A stretch of 64,000 nt of DNA from Geminicoccus roseus DSM 18922 (GTDB lineage: Bacteria; Pseudomonadota; Alphaproteobacteria; Geminicoccales; Geminicoccaceae): NCBI RefSeq assembly GCF_000427665.1, contig NZ_KE386572.1:3248196-3312195 (forward strand). The letters are read 5' to 3'. Below the pieces are notes generated by a model, which was not told the origin of the DNA, made no database searches, and worked only from the letters and a program-made list of their open reading frames with translations. Below are positions 1-8,801 of the stretch, piece after piece; the first letter of the stretch is position 1, and every line of letters begins with the position of its first letter. The translations under genes were made by a program, and so were the position numbers.

Positions 1-776
1 GCCAAAGCCTCAGCTGCGAATATATGATAATGAAGCGCAAGATGTCCTCTTTGCATCTCCAGAGCGAGAAGCCCATCAGAGCTTATATCAGAAAGACCTG
101 CGTCACGAACCTCCCTCGCATAATCGACCAGGGCCTCATCCTCGATAACCAACCCTACTGCGAGTACGGCAATACCATTCCAAAAATAGTGATTGTTCCT
201 GCCAGCGACCTCGACCCCACGGGCCTGGAATTCCATTAGAGCAGTTGCATTGCGTTGGAACCACTCTCGAATCTCGACTGACTCCTCTATTTCATCGATC
301 TCAGGCTGAGCCTTCAAGTAGGCAATCGCAACCTGCAAAATGATCCAACTCCTATAAAACTGATCGGTAGGCGAGTCCGCGCCCTCGAGTGCGTGATTGC
401 GTGCCGAGTGCACAATTGCACGTGCAAGGCACGCCGCTAGATGTGACTTCTCCTCACGCGGTGCAGCACGATAGTCGTCTGCGATCGAAATGATCTTACG
501 TGCGGGCACATCGATCGCTTCTCGAAGTGGGCGTTGGCGGTCAACCTCGCGCGGATCATCGGTAGCATGAGTAGGATCCGAACGGTCAAACCGCGGCTGT
601 AGATTCAGGTACTGTGGCATAGCTGCGACCTCGCCACACGTCACAGACGCCCCTGATATGCCCGCGCCCTTTGATTGAACCACGAAAACATCAAACACCA
701 ACACATTCAACACCAAGAGTCCGAACAAACTTATGATCAGAATATGTGAACGCCATTTGTATGCTGAGTTAGCCAT
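1..776 (-). CDS. Alginate-lyase-like protein, 3' end outside window
   Basis: Reading the minus strand from an ATG at 776 gives an open frame of about 258 codons that runs off the left edge. It starts with a short basic stretch and one hydrophobic segment (about residues 11-33), so it is membrane-anchored or exported. Around residue 190 it has RNNHYFWNG and later QRGHLALHYH, which correspond to the Asn-His and Arg...Tyr-His active-site blocks of the alginate lyase family (PF05426; known from AlgL and A1-III). That family cleaves uronate polymers by beta-elimination. It is the last visible gene of the exopolysaccharide operon, 57 nt after murB, so a role in trimming or releasing the polymer during export is the likely job (inference). 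Base composition is low in GC like its neighbours. The true substrate need not be alginate. Confidence 0.75.
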   Translation of the reverse strand, partial: MANSAYKWRSHILIISLFGLLVLNVLVFDVFVVQSKGAGISGASVTCGEVAAMPQYLNLQPRFDRSDPTHATDDPREVDRQRPLREAIDVPARKIISIADDYRAAPREEKSHLAACLARAIVHSARNHALEGADSPTDQFYRSWIILQVAIAYLKAQPEIDEIEESVEIREWFQRNATALMEFQARGVEVAGRNNHYFWNGIAVLAVGLVIEDEALVDYAREVRDAGLSDISSDGLLALEMQRGHLALHYHIFAAEAL

Positions 777-832
777 ACTCGAATAGCTCTCGATGCAAAT
801 AAATTACCATCTGTTCTTCTGACCGCCTCTCG

Positions 833-1846
833 CTAACGTAAAAGCTCAAAATGCTCATGCGCCGCGACATGGGCAGGAGCCACCACTCCATCAAATCGAA
901 CATGCTGAACCTCGCAATCCAGCCGAAATCCAGTCACGTCCTGTACCCTCTGCCGTATCAAGTAAACAAGCCGCAAAACATCGAAAGATGTCGCACCTCC
1001 GTTGTTGACAATAAAGTTGGCGTGCTGAGTTGAAATTTGCGCACCTCCCTCCCGAAGCCCTTTGAAACCAATGCGTTCAATGATAGCGCCTGGTGCTCCG
1101 ACGGAGGAATACATCGTCGGGTCAGACAAGAAAGTTGATCCTCCATTCGGTAAATTCTTCGGGAAACGGGTCCTCCTACTCCTCAATATGTTAATCATAT
1201 CGCGTCGAATGATACTTGGATCGGCCGGAGTGAGTTCGAGTTGAACCTCAACGACCGCAAGACGCTGAAACTGTAGCGATGACTTGCGATAAGAAAAATT
1301 ACAGTCATCGCGGCTCAACGTCATATCTTCACCGTTGAAAGTTACGCACTGTACGCGCAGGACGTTGTTGCCAATTCCCAAGCGCTGGCTGCCTCCATTC
1401 ATCAGTACTAGACCTCCTAAGGTCCCCGGGATGCCAACGGCGTGCTCAAGGCCAGAAAGCCCTTCCTGCGCTGACCGACGGGCAAGATAGGGCATCCAGA
1501 CGCCCGCTTGGGCAACCATAGTGGACCCGGACGTGCGCACGGAAGACATCGATCGAGAGATTCTTAAGATAAGTCCGTTGAAGCCGCGCGTGTCGAACAG
1601 GACATTAGAACTATCACCCATAATGAAAACCGGTTCACTTCGCGACCGCATTAGGCGGAAGACGTTACTGATATCAGACGAGCTTGCCGCGTCTACGACA
1701 CACCATGCATTACCTCCGATCTTCCACCGGGAGATCTGAGATAGGCTGACATTCTTGTGGATACGACCCTCAAGCGTTTCCTCAAGCGGAGCTATTACTT
1801 CCCTCAAGAAACTGTCGGTGATAGGGAACCATTGCTGGGAACTCAC
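833..1846 (-). CDS. murB: UDP-N-acetylmuramate dehydrogenase paralogue (MurB)
   Basis: MurB is the cytosolic FAD enzyme that reduces UDP-GlcNAc-enolpyruvate to UDP-MurNAc with NADPH. The 337 residues show the FAD-binding motifs MGDSSN (76-81) and GIPGTLGG (138-145), the FSYRKS block (184-189), the catalytic serine in NGGSTF (Ser237), GGAQIS with QHANF (268-278) and a late Glu312 in the position of the second acid catalyst. All key residues appear intact. It starts with GTG at 1846, overlapping the murA stop as GTGA, so the two are translationally coupled. MurB normally sits in the cell-division cluster; here it lies in a polysaccharide operon with a low-GC sequence, so it is most likely a second, cassette-specific copy. 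The C-terminus is about 20 residues longer than usual. Confidence 0.88.
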   Translation of the reverse strand: MSSQQWFPITDSFLREVIAPLEETLEGRIHKNVSLSQISRWKIGGNAWCVVDAASSSDISNVFRLMRSRSEPVFIMGDSSNVLFDTRGFNGLILRISRSMSSVRTSGSTMVAQAGVWMPYLARRSAQEGLSGLEHAVGIPGTLGGLVLMNGGSQRLGIGNNVLRVQCVTFNGEDMTLSRDDCNFSYRKSSLQFQRLAVVEVQLELTPADPSIIRRDMINILRSRRTRFPKNLPNGGSTFLSDPTMYSSVGAPGAIIERIGFKGLREGGAQISTQHANFIVNNGGATSFDVLRLVYLIRQRVQDVTGFRLDCEVQHVRFDGVVAPAHVAAHEHFELLR

Positions 1847-3156
1847 CGCGCGTTCTCGTTTTCGTTCTCGATATTGATGTCCGCGCCAAGCGCCTTGAGT
1901 TTCCGCTCCAAGTCATTATAGCCACGAAGCGCCATATGAACACCGTTAACAGTGGAAATACCGTCTGCGCACAGCGCTGCGATCACCGCCGCCATGCTCC
2001 CCCGCAAATCAGTAGAATTCGCCTCCCCGGGAACGAAACGAGCCGGGCCTTGAATTATGATCTTCCCAGGTGCAGCAGTTAAATTCTGATCACCGACTAG
2101 CTTTGCTAGCTCATCAACAAATGCAATTCGTTCAGGATATCGATAATCAAATACCCGGGATGTACCGGCACCCCGGAGAGCCAAGGCAACAAACAGTGGC
2201 TGCATATCTGAAATCACACCGGGATGGGCTCCGCACGCCAGTTCGAAAGGTTGGACTGCGCCTGAGCGGAGACAATCAGGCGTGACCTGAACAGCGCTAG
2301 AATTACGCAATAAATCGATACCGGCATGCTTCAGGTGGATCAGAGGCACCTCCATCGATTCGAAAGGCACATTTTCGATCGTCACTTCTCCTTGAGCAAG
2401 GACGGCATAGACTATCCAAGTAAGTGCCTCGATGCGGTCAGGCATAACGGCCATCCGGGAGCCGGATAGGCTTCGGGCTAGCCCGTGGACGACAACGTGG
2501 CTAGTGCCATAAACTTCAAGATCTGCTCCCATTTGTCGGAGAAACGAGATAAGATCTCTGACCTCCGGAGTAATATATGCGTTGTAAATTCTTGTCGTTC
2601 CTGAAGCAACGGCAGCGCATATCAGTGCGTTTTCGGTTCCCCCGACCGTAGAAATAGGAAAGTCAATCCGTCCGCCCACAAAGCGCTTTCCTCGTACTTC
2701 TATGAATGCCTCCTTCTCTTCCACTTCACATCCTAAGGAGCGCCAAACTAGCAAATGCAGATCGTAGCCACGTCCGCCACTAGTGCCCCCTCCAATAGGA
2801 CAGCCACCTGGATACGGGATACGAGCGATACCAAAACGAGCGAGTTGCGCGGCAGCAAGGAGGTAGGTAGTGCGAATTGGTATGTCATACTCGGATCGAT
2901 TCAACTCCTCCGCATTCATTGACGACGCGTCGATTCGAATACGCTCTCGATCGTTGTCAATGTCGATCTTTACGCCGATCGATCGGCAGAACCTGACCTT
3001 ATGTCCAACATCGACGAGCCGGGTAGGAAACTCAGTGAATTCTGAAATTTCGTCCGAAAGCAATGCGGCAGCCAGCAAGCGCGTCGCCGAATTCTTCGCC
3101 CCACTTACTCTGACTCGTCCGACTGGACGCCTACCACCGCGGATGATTGCACGCAT
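1843..3156 (-). CDS. murA: Divergent UDP-GlcNAc 1-carboxyvinyltransferase (MurA paralogue)
   Basis: MurA (EPSP-synthase fold) transfers enolpyruvate from PEP to the 3-OH of UDP-GlcNAc. Visible motifs are SGAKNS (18-23, with the Lys-Asn pair), the catalytic-loop cysteine in PYPGGCPIG (Cys119) and SDMQ (around 310) for the catalytic Asp. The loop after Cys119 carries about five extra residues (GGGTSGGRG before YDLH) compared with the usual CTIGARPVDLH, which moves the conserved loop arginine; substrate handling may differ. A TTG start at 3168 is possible, but ATG at 3156 has a TTGGAG Shine-Dalgarno 9 nt upstream and fits the family N-terminus (MRAIIRGG). It forms an overlapping pair with murB. 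A cysteine at this position implies fosfomycin sensitivity, so it is not obviously a resistance copy. Confidence 0.87.
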   Translation of the reverse strand: MRAIIRGGRRPVGRVRVSGAKNSATRLLAAALLSDEISEFTEFPTRLVDVGHKVRFCRSIGVKIDIDNDRERIRIDASSMNAEELNRSEYDIPIRTTYLLAAAQLARFGIARIPYPGGCPIGGGTSGGRGYDLHLLVWRSLGCEVEEKEAFIEVRGKRFVGGRIDFPISTVGGTENALICAAVASGTTRIYNAYITPEVRDLISFLRQMGADLEVYGTSHVVVHGLARSLSGSRMAVMPDRIEALTWIVYAVLAQGEVTIENVPFESMEVPLIHLKHAGIDLLRNSSAVQVTPDCLRSGAVQPFELACGAHPGVISDMQPLFVALALRGAGTSRVFDYRYPERIAFVDELAKLVGDQNLTAAPGKIIIQGPARFVPGEANSTDLRGSMAAVIAALCADGISTVNGVHMALRGYNDLERKLKALGADINIENENENAR

Positions 3157-3374
3157 GCGGATCTCCAATTTGACAGATGGGAAGACGGTACTGAAGCAAA
3201 CTAGCTAATTCAGTCAAAAGAACTCCTACCAACTTCCTTGGACATGCAAATACTCAACTAGGCCTGTCGTGACCGCACTAGCTGAATTTCCAAGCAAGCC
3301 TTGGAAGCTCCAAGATGGCTCTAGATGCATCAACGGCTGTGGAGCGCTCACCAACATCACCCAAGTATACCGCA

Positions 3375-4655
3375 TCATACTCCCGCCCTCTTGAGGGTAT
3401 CCCTAATGCGACGCGAAATGATGCAAATATCTTGTAAAGCACAGTGCAGTCCGGGTTTAAGGTATCCGCGAAAGAAGTATAAGTAAATGAGATAGCAAGC
3501 TAATTGACCGGCGACGAATCCCATCGCTGCTCCATTGGATTGCCAAAGCGGAATCGCAACGGCGCAAACCCCAAAGTTTATTACCAAGCCGACAAGAGCA
3601 ATCGCGGAGGACGCGTTGGGTTTGCCGATCCCTGTCATTACGCCTGTTAGAACGCGGCATGCGGCGACGGGTCCAAGTCCTAGAGATACAATCTGGAGTG
3701 GCTCCACCGCACCAGCGAATGGAGCTCCTAGAACAACCTCAACGACAAGAGGAGCAAGAAAATAAACAGCAGCACCAAGGATTGAAAAGACAATGAGAAA
3801 TAGAGACGACATACGTATACCAATTGCTGACGCCGCCCCTGCATCTTTTGATCGTGCTGCCTCCGCAAAAAGGACCAGCGCAACCGCAGTCGCAGTGTCG
3901 AGAAAAATTTCACTTACTCGCTGCGCTGCAAAGTACAATCCAGCTTGAGTTGCACCTTCTGCTCCCTGGAGGAAAAAAAGACCAATGCGACCTTGGAGCA
4001 TTACGAGAAAGAGTGATGCTGCGAAAACAAACCCCGATCCGACGAGCCTGGGAAGTTGACTAATTGCTGGAAAAAAGTCCGCTTGGTTGCGATAGGCCAT
4101 GATTGTCACATATGGTATAAATACTAGAAAGCCGACTCCGAATATCATGAGGGCTAGATCCAGCGTCAAATCTTGAACTAGAAGAAATGGCAGAACGAAT
4201 ACTAGATGTGCAAACCGTGGCCCTGATTCCGCAATCGAGAAATCTCGGATGTTTGATTGTCCGAGGAGGGCACCCTGAATGATCGTTAGGTGCATGAAAG
4301 AGGTAACAGCTATGATCACTGCCACCTGGCCGAGTGACGAGAGTCGGCCGATAGTTTCATCAAGCAACCAAAAGATTGCCACGCAGGTTGCGACAGATAG
4401 GGCGGGCCAAGCCAGCAGAGAGGCAGAGACTAGCGGCCCCGCGGCATAATCCTCGCGCGCAATCAATCTTGCGGTGGATTGCCTTATGCCCAGATTCCCG
4501 ACTAGGCCCCCCAAGAACACAGCCGAGATGATAACACCATAATCGCCGAACCCGTGAGGTGACAGGATGCGAGCAAGGATCACGAAGGTAAATAACTGCA
4601 GGAACCTTGTTGCAGTTTTTGCAAGAAATATTGTCAAGGCACTGCGAGCGATCAT
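3375..4655 (-). CDS. Wzx-like oligosaccharide flippase
   Basis: A 426-residue polytopic inner-membrane protein with roughly 12-14 hydrophobic helices. The N-terminal pattern (ARSALTIFLAKTATRFLQL, then LARILSPHGFGDYGV) is typical of the MATE-like polysaccharide flippase superfamily (PF01943/PF13440). In Wzx/Wzy systems it turns undecaprenyl-linked repeat units to the periplasmic face. It lies between the polymerase gene (115 nt upstream) and murA (219 nt downstream) on the same strand. The long gap before murA may hold an internal promoter, though none is clear. Low GC marks it as part of the exchanged cassette. Confidence 0.85.
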   Translation of the reverse strand: MIARSALTIFLAKTATRFLQLFTFVILARILSPHGFGDYGVIISAVFLGGLVGNLGIRQSTARLIAREDYAAGPLVSASLLAWPALSVATCVAIFWLLDETIGRLSSLGQVAVIIAVTSFMHLTIIQGALLGQSNIRDFSIAESGPRFAHLVFVLPFLLVQDLTLDLALMIFGVGFLVFIPYVTIMAYRNQADFFPAISQLPRLVGSGFVFAASLFLVMLQGRIGLFFLQGAEGATQAGLYFAAQRVSEIFLDTATAVALVLFAEAARSKDAGAASAIGIRMSSLFLIVFSILGAAVYFLAPLVVEVVLGAPFAGAVEPLQIVSLGLGPVAACRVLTGVMTGIGKPNASSAIALVGLVINFGVCAVAIPLWQSNGAAMGFVAGQLACYLIYLYFFRGYLKPGLHCALQDICIISRRIRDTLKRAGV

Positions 4656-4771
4656 CCACTATCTCATTGGTAGCAATTGGTACTTTCATGCTCCACTTCG
4701 GAGGGCAGCATCAGGCTAACTTGTCTATTCGAGTAATTCCTTAGTAGTGATAAGATCCTGGATGTGTCGAA

Positions 4772-6034
4772 TTAGTTAGCGTGTAGCTGCAAAGGGTACT
4801 TTGCGATGACGGGGTTGCGCGGATATGAGCGCGTAAATGAAAGCTCTTGTGCGGCGAATACTAGGAGTATGGCCATAGCAGTTGACGCCTTTCCCCCTAC
4901 GATGACACCCGTGATACCGCAGGCGATGATGTAAAGCAGAATTGGACCGCAGTATGTGTATGACTTGTATAGCGACCGAATGACTGAGTAGAATAGAAAG
5001 CAGGCCATGAGTAACGCAGCGACTGCTCCCGTCTCGAATAAGATATTTAGCAAATCATTATGAGCGTGAGGCGCCAGGTAATTTAAGAAGAAGTCGGATG
5101 TCAACTCGGTATAAAATGAGCCAAAGCCGTATCCAGTCCATGGCCGTTCAAGTGCCATATCCCATGTGTTCTGCCATATTGTTGTGCGGCCGGACAAAGT
5201 TTCGTTATTTACACCGTCGCGGCTATAGGCCTCAATAAGGTAGTTTTGTGCTAGTGCGAGTAGTACGATGATTAGGCAAGCGGCTGCCGCAACGATCGCC
5301 AGTGTGAAAAGCCGAAGACGTCTCGCGAAAACAAATAACACGGTTACTATCGCGAATGTAGTAAACGACCGGGTGAGCGTTGCAGCCAATGTCGTGGCGA
5401 GGAGCACAATAGACGGCCAGCTGGCGCAGTACGATCGGCGCGAACCAAGTCTTTGCCGATATATTATTGACACTACAATTGCGATTGACATCAGAAGCGC
5501 GAGCCTCTGGCAGTGAAGCATGATTCCGTTGAGCCGCCACTCTGGAGGCACTACGGCCCCAACTTCGGGAAGCAGGAGACCTACCGGCCACGATAAAGCC
5601 GCAACCCAAAGGGATACGATAATAAGTGCTTTCGCAGTACGATCGGGTGAAAGGTGGTGTAGGCTACAGGCCGCGACAGCCAGGAGGACGATAGGAATGG
5701 TATATGCGAGACTGAGTGGTCCGATGTACGACCATCCTGCGCTTGTGCAAATCAATGCAGCATACAGCATGAAGAAGAACATGGGTCGGCTAGCTAGGAT
5801 CTTTATGGCTGAAGGCAAGCGAGATAGCCGCATGGCAACGACGGTACTAAAGCATATCGACGCGACGCCGGCATTGAGGCGGAAGGAGTCGCCGATTGTC
5901 AGAGGAATCGTTTCGAGAGAGACAGCGCCGACTATAAATAAATATATGCGCATCCCATCCCATTGGCGGGAGGGTTCAGGCACTGTAGGGCGGTATGGAT
6001 ATGTATTTGGTGCTAGAGTGGGCATTCTTCTCAC
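4772..6034 (-). CDS. Wzy-like O-antigen/EPS polymerase
   Basis: A 420-residue membrane protein with about 11-12 transmembrane segments. The large periplasmic loop holds GRTTIWQNTWDMA, RPWTGYGFGSF and APHAHNDLLNILFETG, the hallmark of the O-antigen ligase/polymerase family (PF04932), with the HxHND motif typical of these enzymes. It would polymerise flipped repeat units. The GTG start at 6034 overlaps the glycosyltransferase stop (GTGA), an argument for co-translation; a downstream ATG (codon 4) is an alternative. Ligase function cannot be excluded by sequence, but the lone copy beside a flippase favours polymerase. Confidence 0.85.
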   Translation of the reverse strand: MRRMPTLAPNTYPYRPTVPEPSRQWDGMRIYLFIVGAVSLETIPLTIGDSFRLNAGVASICFSTVVAMRLSRLPSAIKILASRPMFFFMLYAALICTSAGWSYIGPLSLAYTIPIVLLAVAACSLHHLSPDRTAKALIIVSLWVAALSWPVGLLLPEVGAVVPPEWRLNGIMLHCQRLALLMSIAIVVSIIYRQRLGSRRSYCASWPSIVLLATTLAATLTRSFTTFAIVTVLFVFARRLRLFTLAIVAAAACLIIVLLALAQNYLIEAYSRDGVNNETLSGRTTIWQNTWDMALERPWTGYGFGSFYTELTSDFFLNYLAPHAHNDLLNILFETGAVAALLMACFLFYSVIRSLYKSYTYCGPILLYIIACGITGVIVGGKASTAMAILLVFAAQELSFTRSYPRNPVIAKYPLQLHAN

Positions 6035-7161
6035 ATGTGGGTCGACTGACGGGACTTGGTGTAGTATTCAACTAATCTGCCGCGTATTCCAACGAGCAAA
6101 CGATGATTGCTTAGATGTGATAGATATTTGTATGCAATCCGGGTATAGTGCGGAGAGAGATATTGGGATAGTTCACTAGCACCAGCGGAGTCCCCCCACG
6201 CGAGAAATCGCACTATTGAGGTACGTATCATCGCCTGTAAGTCAGGATCATTAGTAGGAACTAGTGCACCAACTCCAAGCTCTCTCAGTCGAGCGTCAAC
6301 GTCACGGCGTTTTTCTTTAGGCATTACTGCCAAGCGCCTTGACAGGACTGTATACTGGGCTTGCTCGATCGCTTTACGGGCGGAGTACGTTACACCATCT
6401 CGTTGAATATATCGATGATAGAGGATCTCGGGTCTAGATGCGAGTAAACTAATCTGAGCTATTCTTAGCCAGAGGTCATAATCTTGACTATACTTAAATA
6501 ACGGGTTATAGCCGCCCGCCTGATCATATACTGTACGACGAAATAGTACTTCTCCGTGGGTGAAGGGGTTCCTTTTCATGATGTCGGCGAACCCTAATGC
6601 AGAGTTGTGGCTGCTGTGAATCCGCCTGCCTTTGCTAGTTTCGTCGACGTTGACATAACTGGAGCCAACAAGACCGATCGTTGGTCCGCTTTGTATTAGT
6701 TCCATCTGCAACGAAATTCGGTCTGGCAATGAATAATCACCTGACCCTTGAACTGCAATGAACTCAGCGTCAGTAGTGCCGATCGCGTTAATGATTCCGT
6801 GGGTAAATCCAATATTGGCGTTGTGTATTATCGTCTTTACGGGTCTGATGGCTTTTCTTGCGTAGCTCCTAAGAATATCAGCGGTGTCGTCCTGTGATCG
6901 GTCGTCAAATACGATGATTTCCAAATTGTCATAGGTCTGGGCAGCCATAGAATCGAGAGTCCGCTGGATCAGATGCCCTCTATTGTAGTATCCAGTGATC
7001 ATCGCGACTTTCGGATTTCTCACTCGGACGCTCCTGGGAATGTGGTCAAGCTCACGTAGGCACGTGGCGGGTTCATCTGCAGTATCAGTTCGACGTTCAT
7101 TTTCGATGAGGCTGCTTGCTGTTAACAGCGGCTTGCTGGTCGGATTGCGATCAAATCTCAA
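6031..7161 (-). CDS. Family 2 glycosyltransferase
   Basis: A 376-residue GT-A-fold enzyme (PF00535). Nucleotide-sugar binding is seen in VAMITGYYNRGH (52-63) and VFDDRSQDDT (84-93). The usual DxD is replaced by GSGD (139-142), keeping the second acidic residue, a variant also common in this branch. The acceptor/catalytic part has SQDYDLWLR near residue 226. The start is TTG at 7161; no strong ribosome site precedes it, and a 9-codon mini-ORF (ATG about 7190) ends on the TTG, so start choice is uncertain. It is the only glycosyltransferase visible besides the priming enzyme, so a short repeat unit or further genes to the left are implied. Confidence 0.85.
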   Translation of the reverse strand: MRFDRNPTSKPLLTASSLIENERRTDTADEPATCLRELDHIPRSVRVRNPKVAMITGYYNRGHLIQRTLDSMAAQTYDNLEIIVFDDRSQDDTADILRSYARKAIRPVKTIIHNANIGFTHGIINAIGTTDAEFIAVQGSGDYSLPDRISLQMELIQSGPTIGLVGSSYVNVDETSKGRRIHSSHNSALGFADIMKRNPFTHGEVLFRRTVYDQAGGYNPLFKYSQDYDLWLRIAQISLLASRPEILYHRYIQRDGVTYSARKAIEQAQYTVLSRRLAVMPKEKRRDVDARLRELGVGALVPTNDPDLQAMIRTSIVRFLAWGDSAGASELSQYLSPHYTRIAYKYLSHLSNHRLLVGIRGRLVEYYTKSRQSTHM

Positions 7162-7250
7162 GTGTAGTGTGAGAGCCTCTTGGACATTGTGCAGTACGTT
7201 GTAAAAGGATCAAATACTGTGCGGAGCATAACTCGTAATCGATGCAGATT

Positions 7251-8801
7251 TCAGTAGGCATTTGAGTCTCGTGCTAACAGGCCAGCTGTTTGGAACAGGA
7301 TTTGCACGTCAAAGCTTACTGACCAGCGTTCAATATATTCAAGGTCTAGGCGAATTCGATGTTCCATCTGCCGCAGGTCACTGATCTCCCCCCGCGCCCC
7401 GTTGACCTGCGCCCAGCCGGTAATCCCCGGCTTGACCCGGTGGCGGGAGAGGTACTCGTCGATCAGGGCGCCGTAGTGGTCGTCGTGGGCGACGGCGTGG
7501 GGGCGGGGGCCGACCAAGCTCATGTCGCCCAAGACCACGTTGATGAGCTGGGGGAGCTCGTCGAGGGAGGTCTTGCGCAGGAAGGCGCCCAGCGGGGTGA
7601 TGCGGGGGTCGTTGCGCGTGGTGTGGGCGACGAAGCCCTGGTCGGGACGGTCGCACAGGTCGGTGTACATCGAGCGGAACTTGAAGACCCGGAACTGCTC
7701 GCCGTGGAAGCCGACCCGGGCCTGGCGGAAGAAGACCGGGCCCTTGGAGGTCAGCTTGATGGCGGCGGCGATGGCGAGGAGGAGGGGGGAGATCCCGAGC
7801 AGCAGGAGGGTGCCCAGGATGCGGTCCTCCAGGGACTTCAGCAGGTACTTGCGCTCGTCCAGCGGGCGGTCGATCAGGCGCAGGGCCGGGCGGTCGGCGA
7901 ACCAGGTGATGCCCTTGAGCGGCAGCGGGCTGGCGGCCTCGTCCATGCCGGGCAGGAAGCTGACGCTCACCGGGTGGCGGCGGAGCTTGCCCAGCAGGCT
8001 GGCGGCGCGGGCGGTGTCGGACCAGGGGAGGGCCAGGACCACATGCTCGACCCGCTTGTCCTGCAGGAAGCGGGTGAGCCAGGCGACCTGGCTGTCCGGC
8101 ATCGGCCGGGCGGGGTCGACCTCCAGATAGCCCAGCGTCAGGATGTCCGGGTCCTCCTTACGCAGCCGCTCCAGGGTGGCGTGGCCATGGGCGCCGTGGC
8201 CGACCACCAGGACCCGGCGCAGAAGGAAGCCGGCATCGCGCAAGGCGGCGACGGCGCGGACCAGGCCCAGGCGCAGCAGGACCAGCAGGACGGCGGTGGA
8301 GAGATACCAGCCGAAGGTCCAAAGCCGCGACACGTCGGTGGAGGCCTTGGCCAGGAACAGGACCACCAGGCCCAGCACCATGGCTGCGGTCCAAAGGGTG
8401 ATCACGTAGCGGATCTGCCGGCCGGTGCGGCGTAGCTGGGATTCGTCGTAGAGGCCGGCCAGGGAGAAGGCGTTGCTGGCGCAAAGCGCCACGCCCAGGA
8501 GCAGGAGGGTCTCGGTCGAGGCGAAGCCGAGCTTGCCCTCGCGCAGCAACGGCACCAGCAGGGCGCCCAGGAAGATCGCCAAAAAGTCGGCCAGGCGCAG
8601 GAAGTGGGTCAGCAGGGTGGGCGACAGGAGGCGGCGGCCGATCCGGCTGCGCAGCCTGGAGTCCTGCAAGACCCGGAAACCGGCAGGGGTGGTGGCATCC
8701 ATCACTCGTTGCGCCATCGACGACCTCGGACGATTGAACGTCGTTGCGGGCTTCGGAGACGAGCTATCCGGCATGAACCGTGACAAGGTCACGGCTGCCA
8801 T
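7251..8801 (-). CDS. WcaJ-type undecaprenyl-phosphate sugar-1-phosphate transferase
   Basis: This 516-residue polyprenyl-phosphate hexose-1-phosphate transferase starts repeat-unit assembly on undecaprenyl phosphate. It has four N-terminal hydrophobic helices, a central Rossmann-like CoA_binding_3 region (VVGHGAHGHATLERL) and a C-terminal sugar transferase domain (PF02397) with FRQARVGF, FKFRSMY, DELPQLINVVLGDMSLVGPR and VKPGITGWAQVNG. The first about 475 codons are strongly GC-rich, but the last about 40 codons (7251-7370) have the lower GC of the genes to the left, so the recombination border of the cassette appears to lie inside this gene. ATG 8801 abuts a hairpin; ATG 8717 with GAGG upstream is a credible alternative start, which would leave two palindromes in the promoter region. 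Confidence 0.9.
   Translation of the reverse strand: MAAVTLSRFMPDSSSPKPATTFNRPRSSMAQRVMDATTPAGFRVLQDSRLRSRIGRRLLSPTLLTHFLRLADFLAIFLGALLVPLLREGKLGFASTETLLLLGVALCASNAFSLAGLYDESQLRRTGRQIRYVITLWTAAMVLGLVVLFLAKASTDVSRLWTFGWYLSTAVLLVLLRLGLVRAVAALRDAGFLLRRVLVVGHGAHGHATLERLRKEDPDILTLGYLEVDPARPMPDSQVAWLTRFLQDKRVEHVVLALPWSDTARAASLLGKLRRHPVSVSFLPGMDEAASPLPLKGITWFADRPALRLIDRPLDERKYLLKSLEDRILGTLLLLGISPLLLAIAAAIKLTSKGPVFFRQARVGFHGEQFRVFKFRSMYTDLCDRPDQGFVAHTTRNDPRITPLGAFLRKTSLDELPQLINVVLGDMSLVGPRPHAVAHDDHYGALIDEYLSRHRVKPGITGWAQVNGARGEISDLRQMEHRIRLDLEYIERWSVSFDVQILFQTAGLLARDSNAY
8778..8794. promoter_or_regulatory. Perfect palindrome near priming-transferase start
   Basis: CCGTGAC-AAG-GTCACGG, 7-bp perfect arms with a 3-bp centre. 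It lies inside the 5' codons if the gene starts at 8801, but upstream of coding if it starts at 8717. It looks like a dimeric regulator site. The regulator is unknown. Confidence 0.45.

Noticed and set aside
24-239. Small plus-strand open frame at the left edge
   Set aside because: It lies antisense to the alginate-lyase-like frame, which has family motifs and a signal anchor.
1843-3156. MurA paralogue as a fosfomycin-resistance copy
   Set aside because: The catalytic cysteine that fosfomycin alkylates is present (GGCPIG); resistant versions usually have Asp.
7359-8435. Long plus-strand open frame antisense to the priming transferase
   Set aside because: It is the Gly/Val/Ala/Gln-rich mirror typical of GC-rich genes; no family motifs, no ribosome site, and the minus-strand gene is certain.
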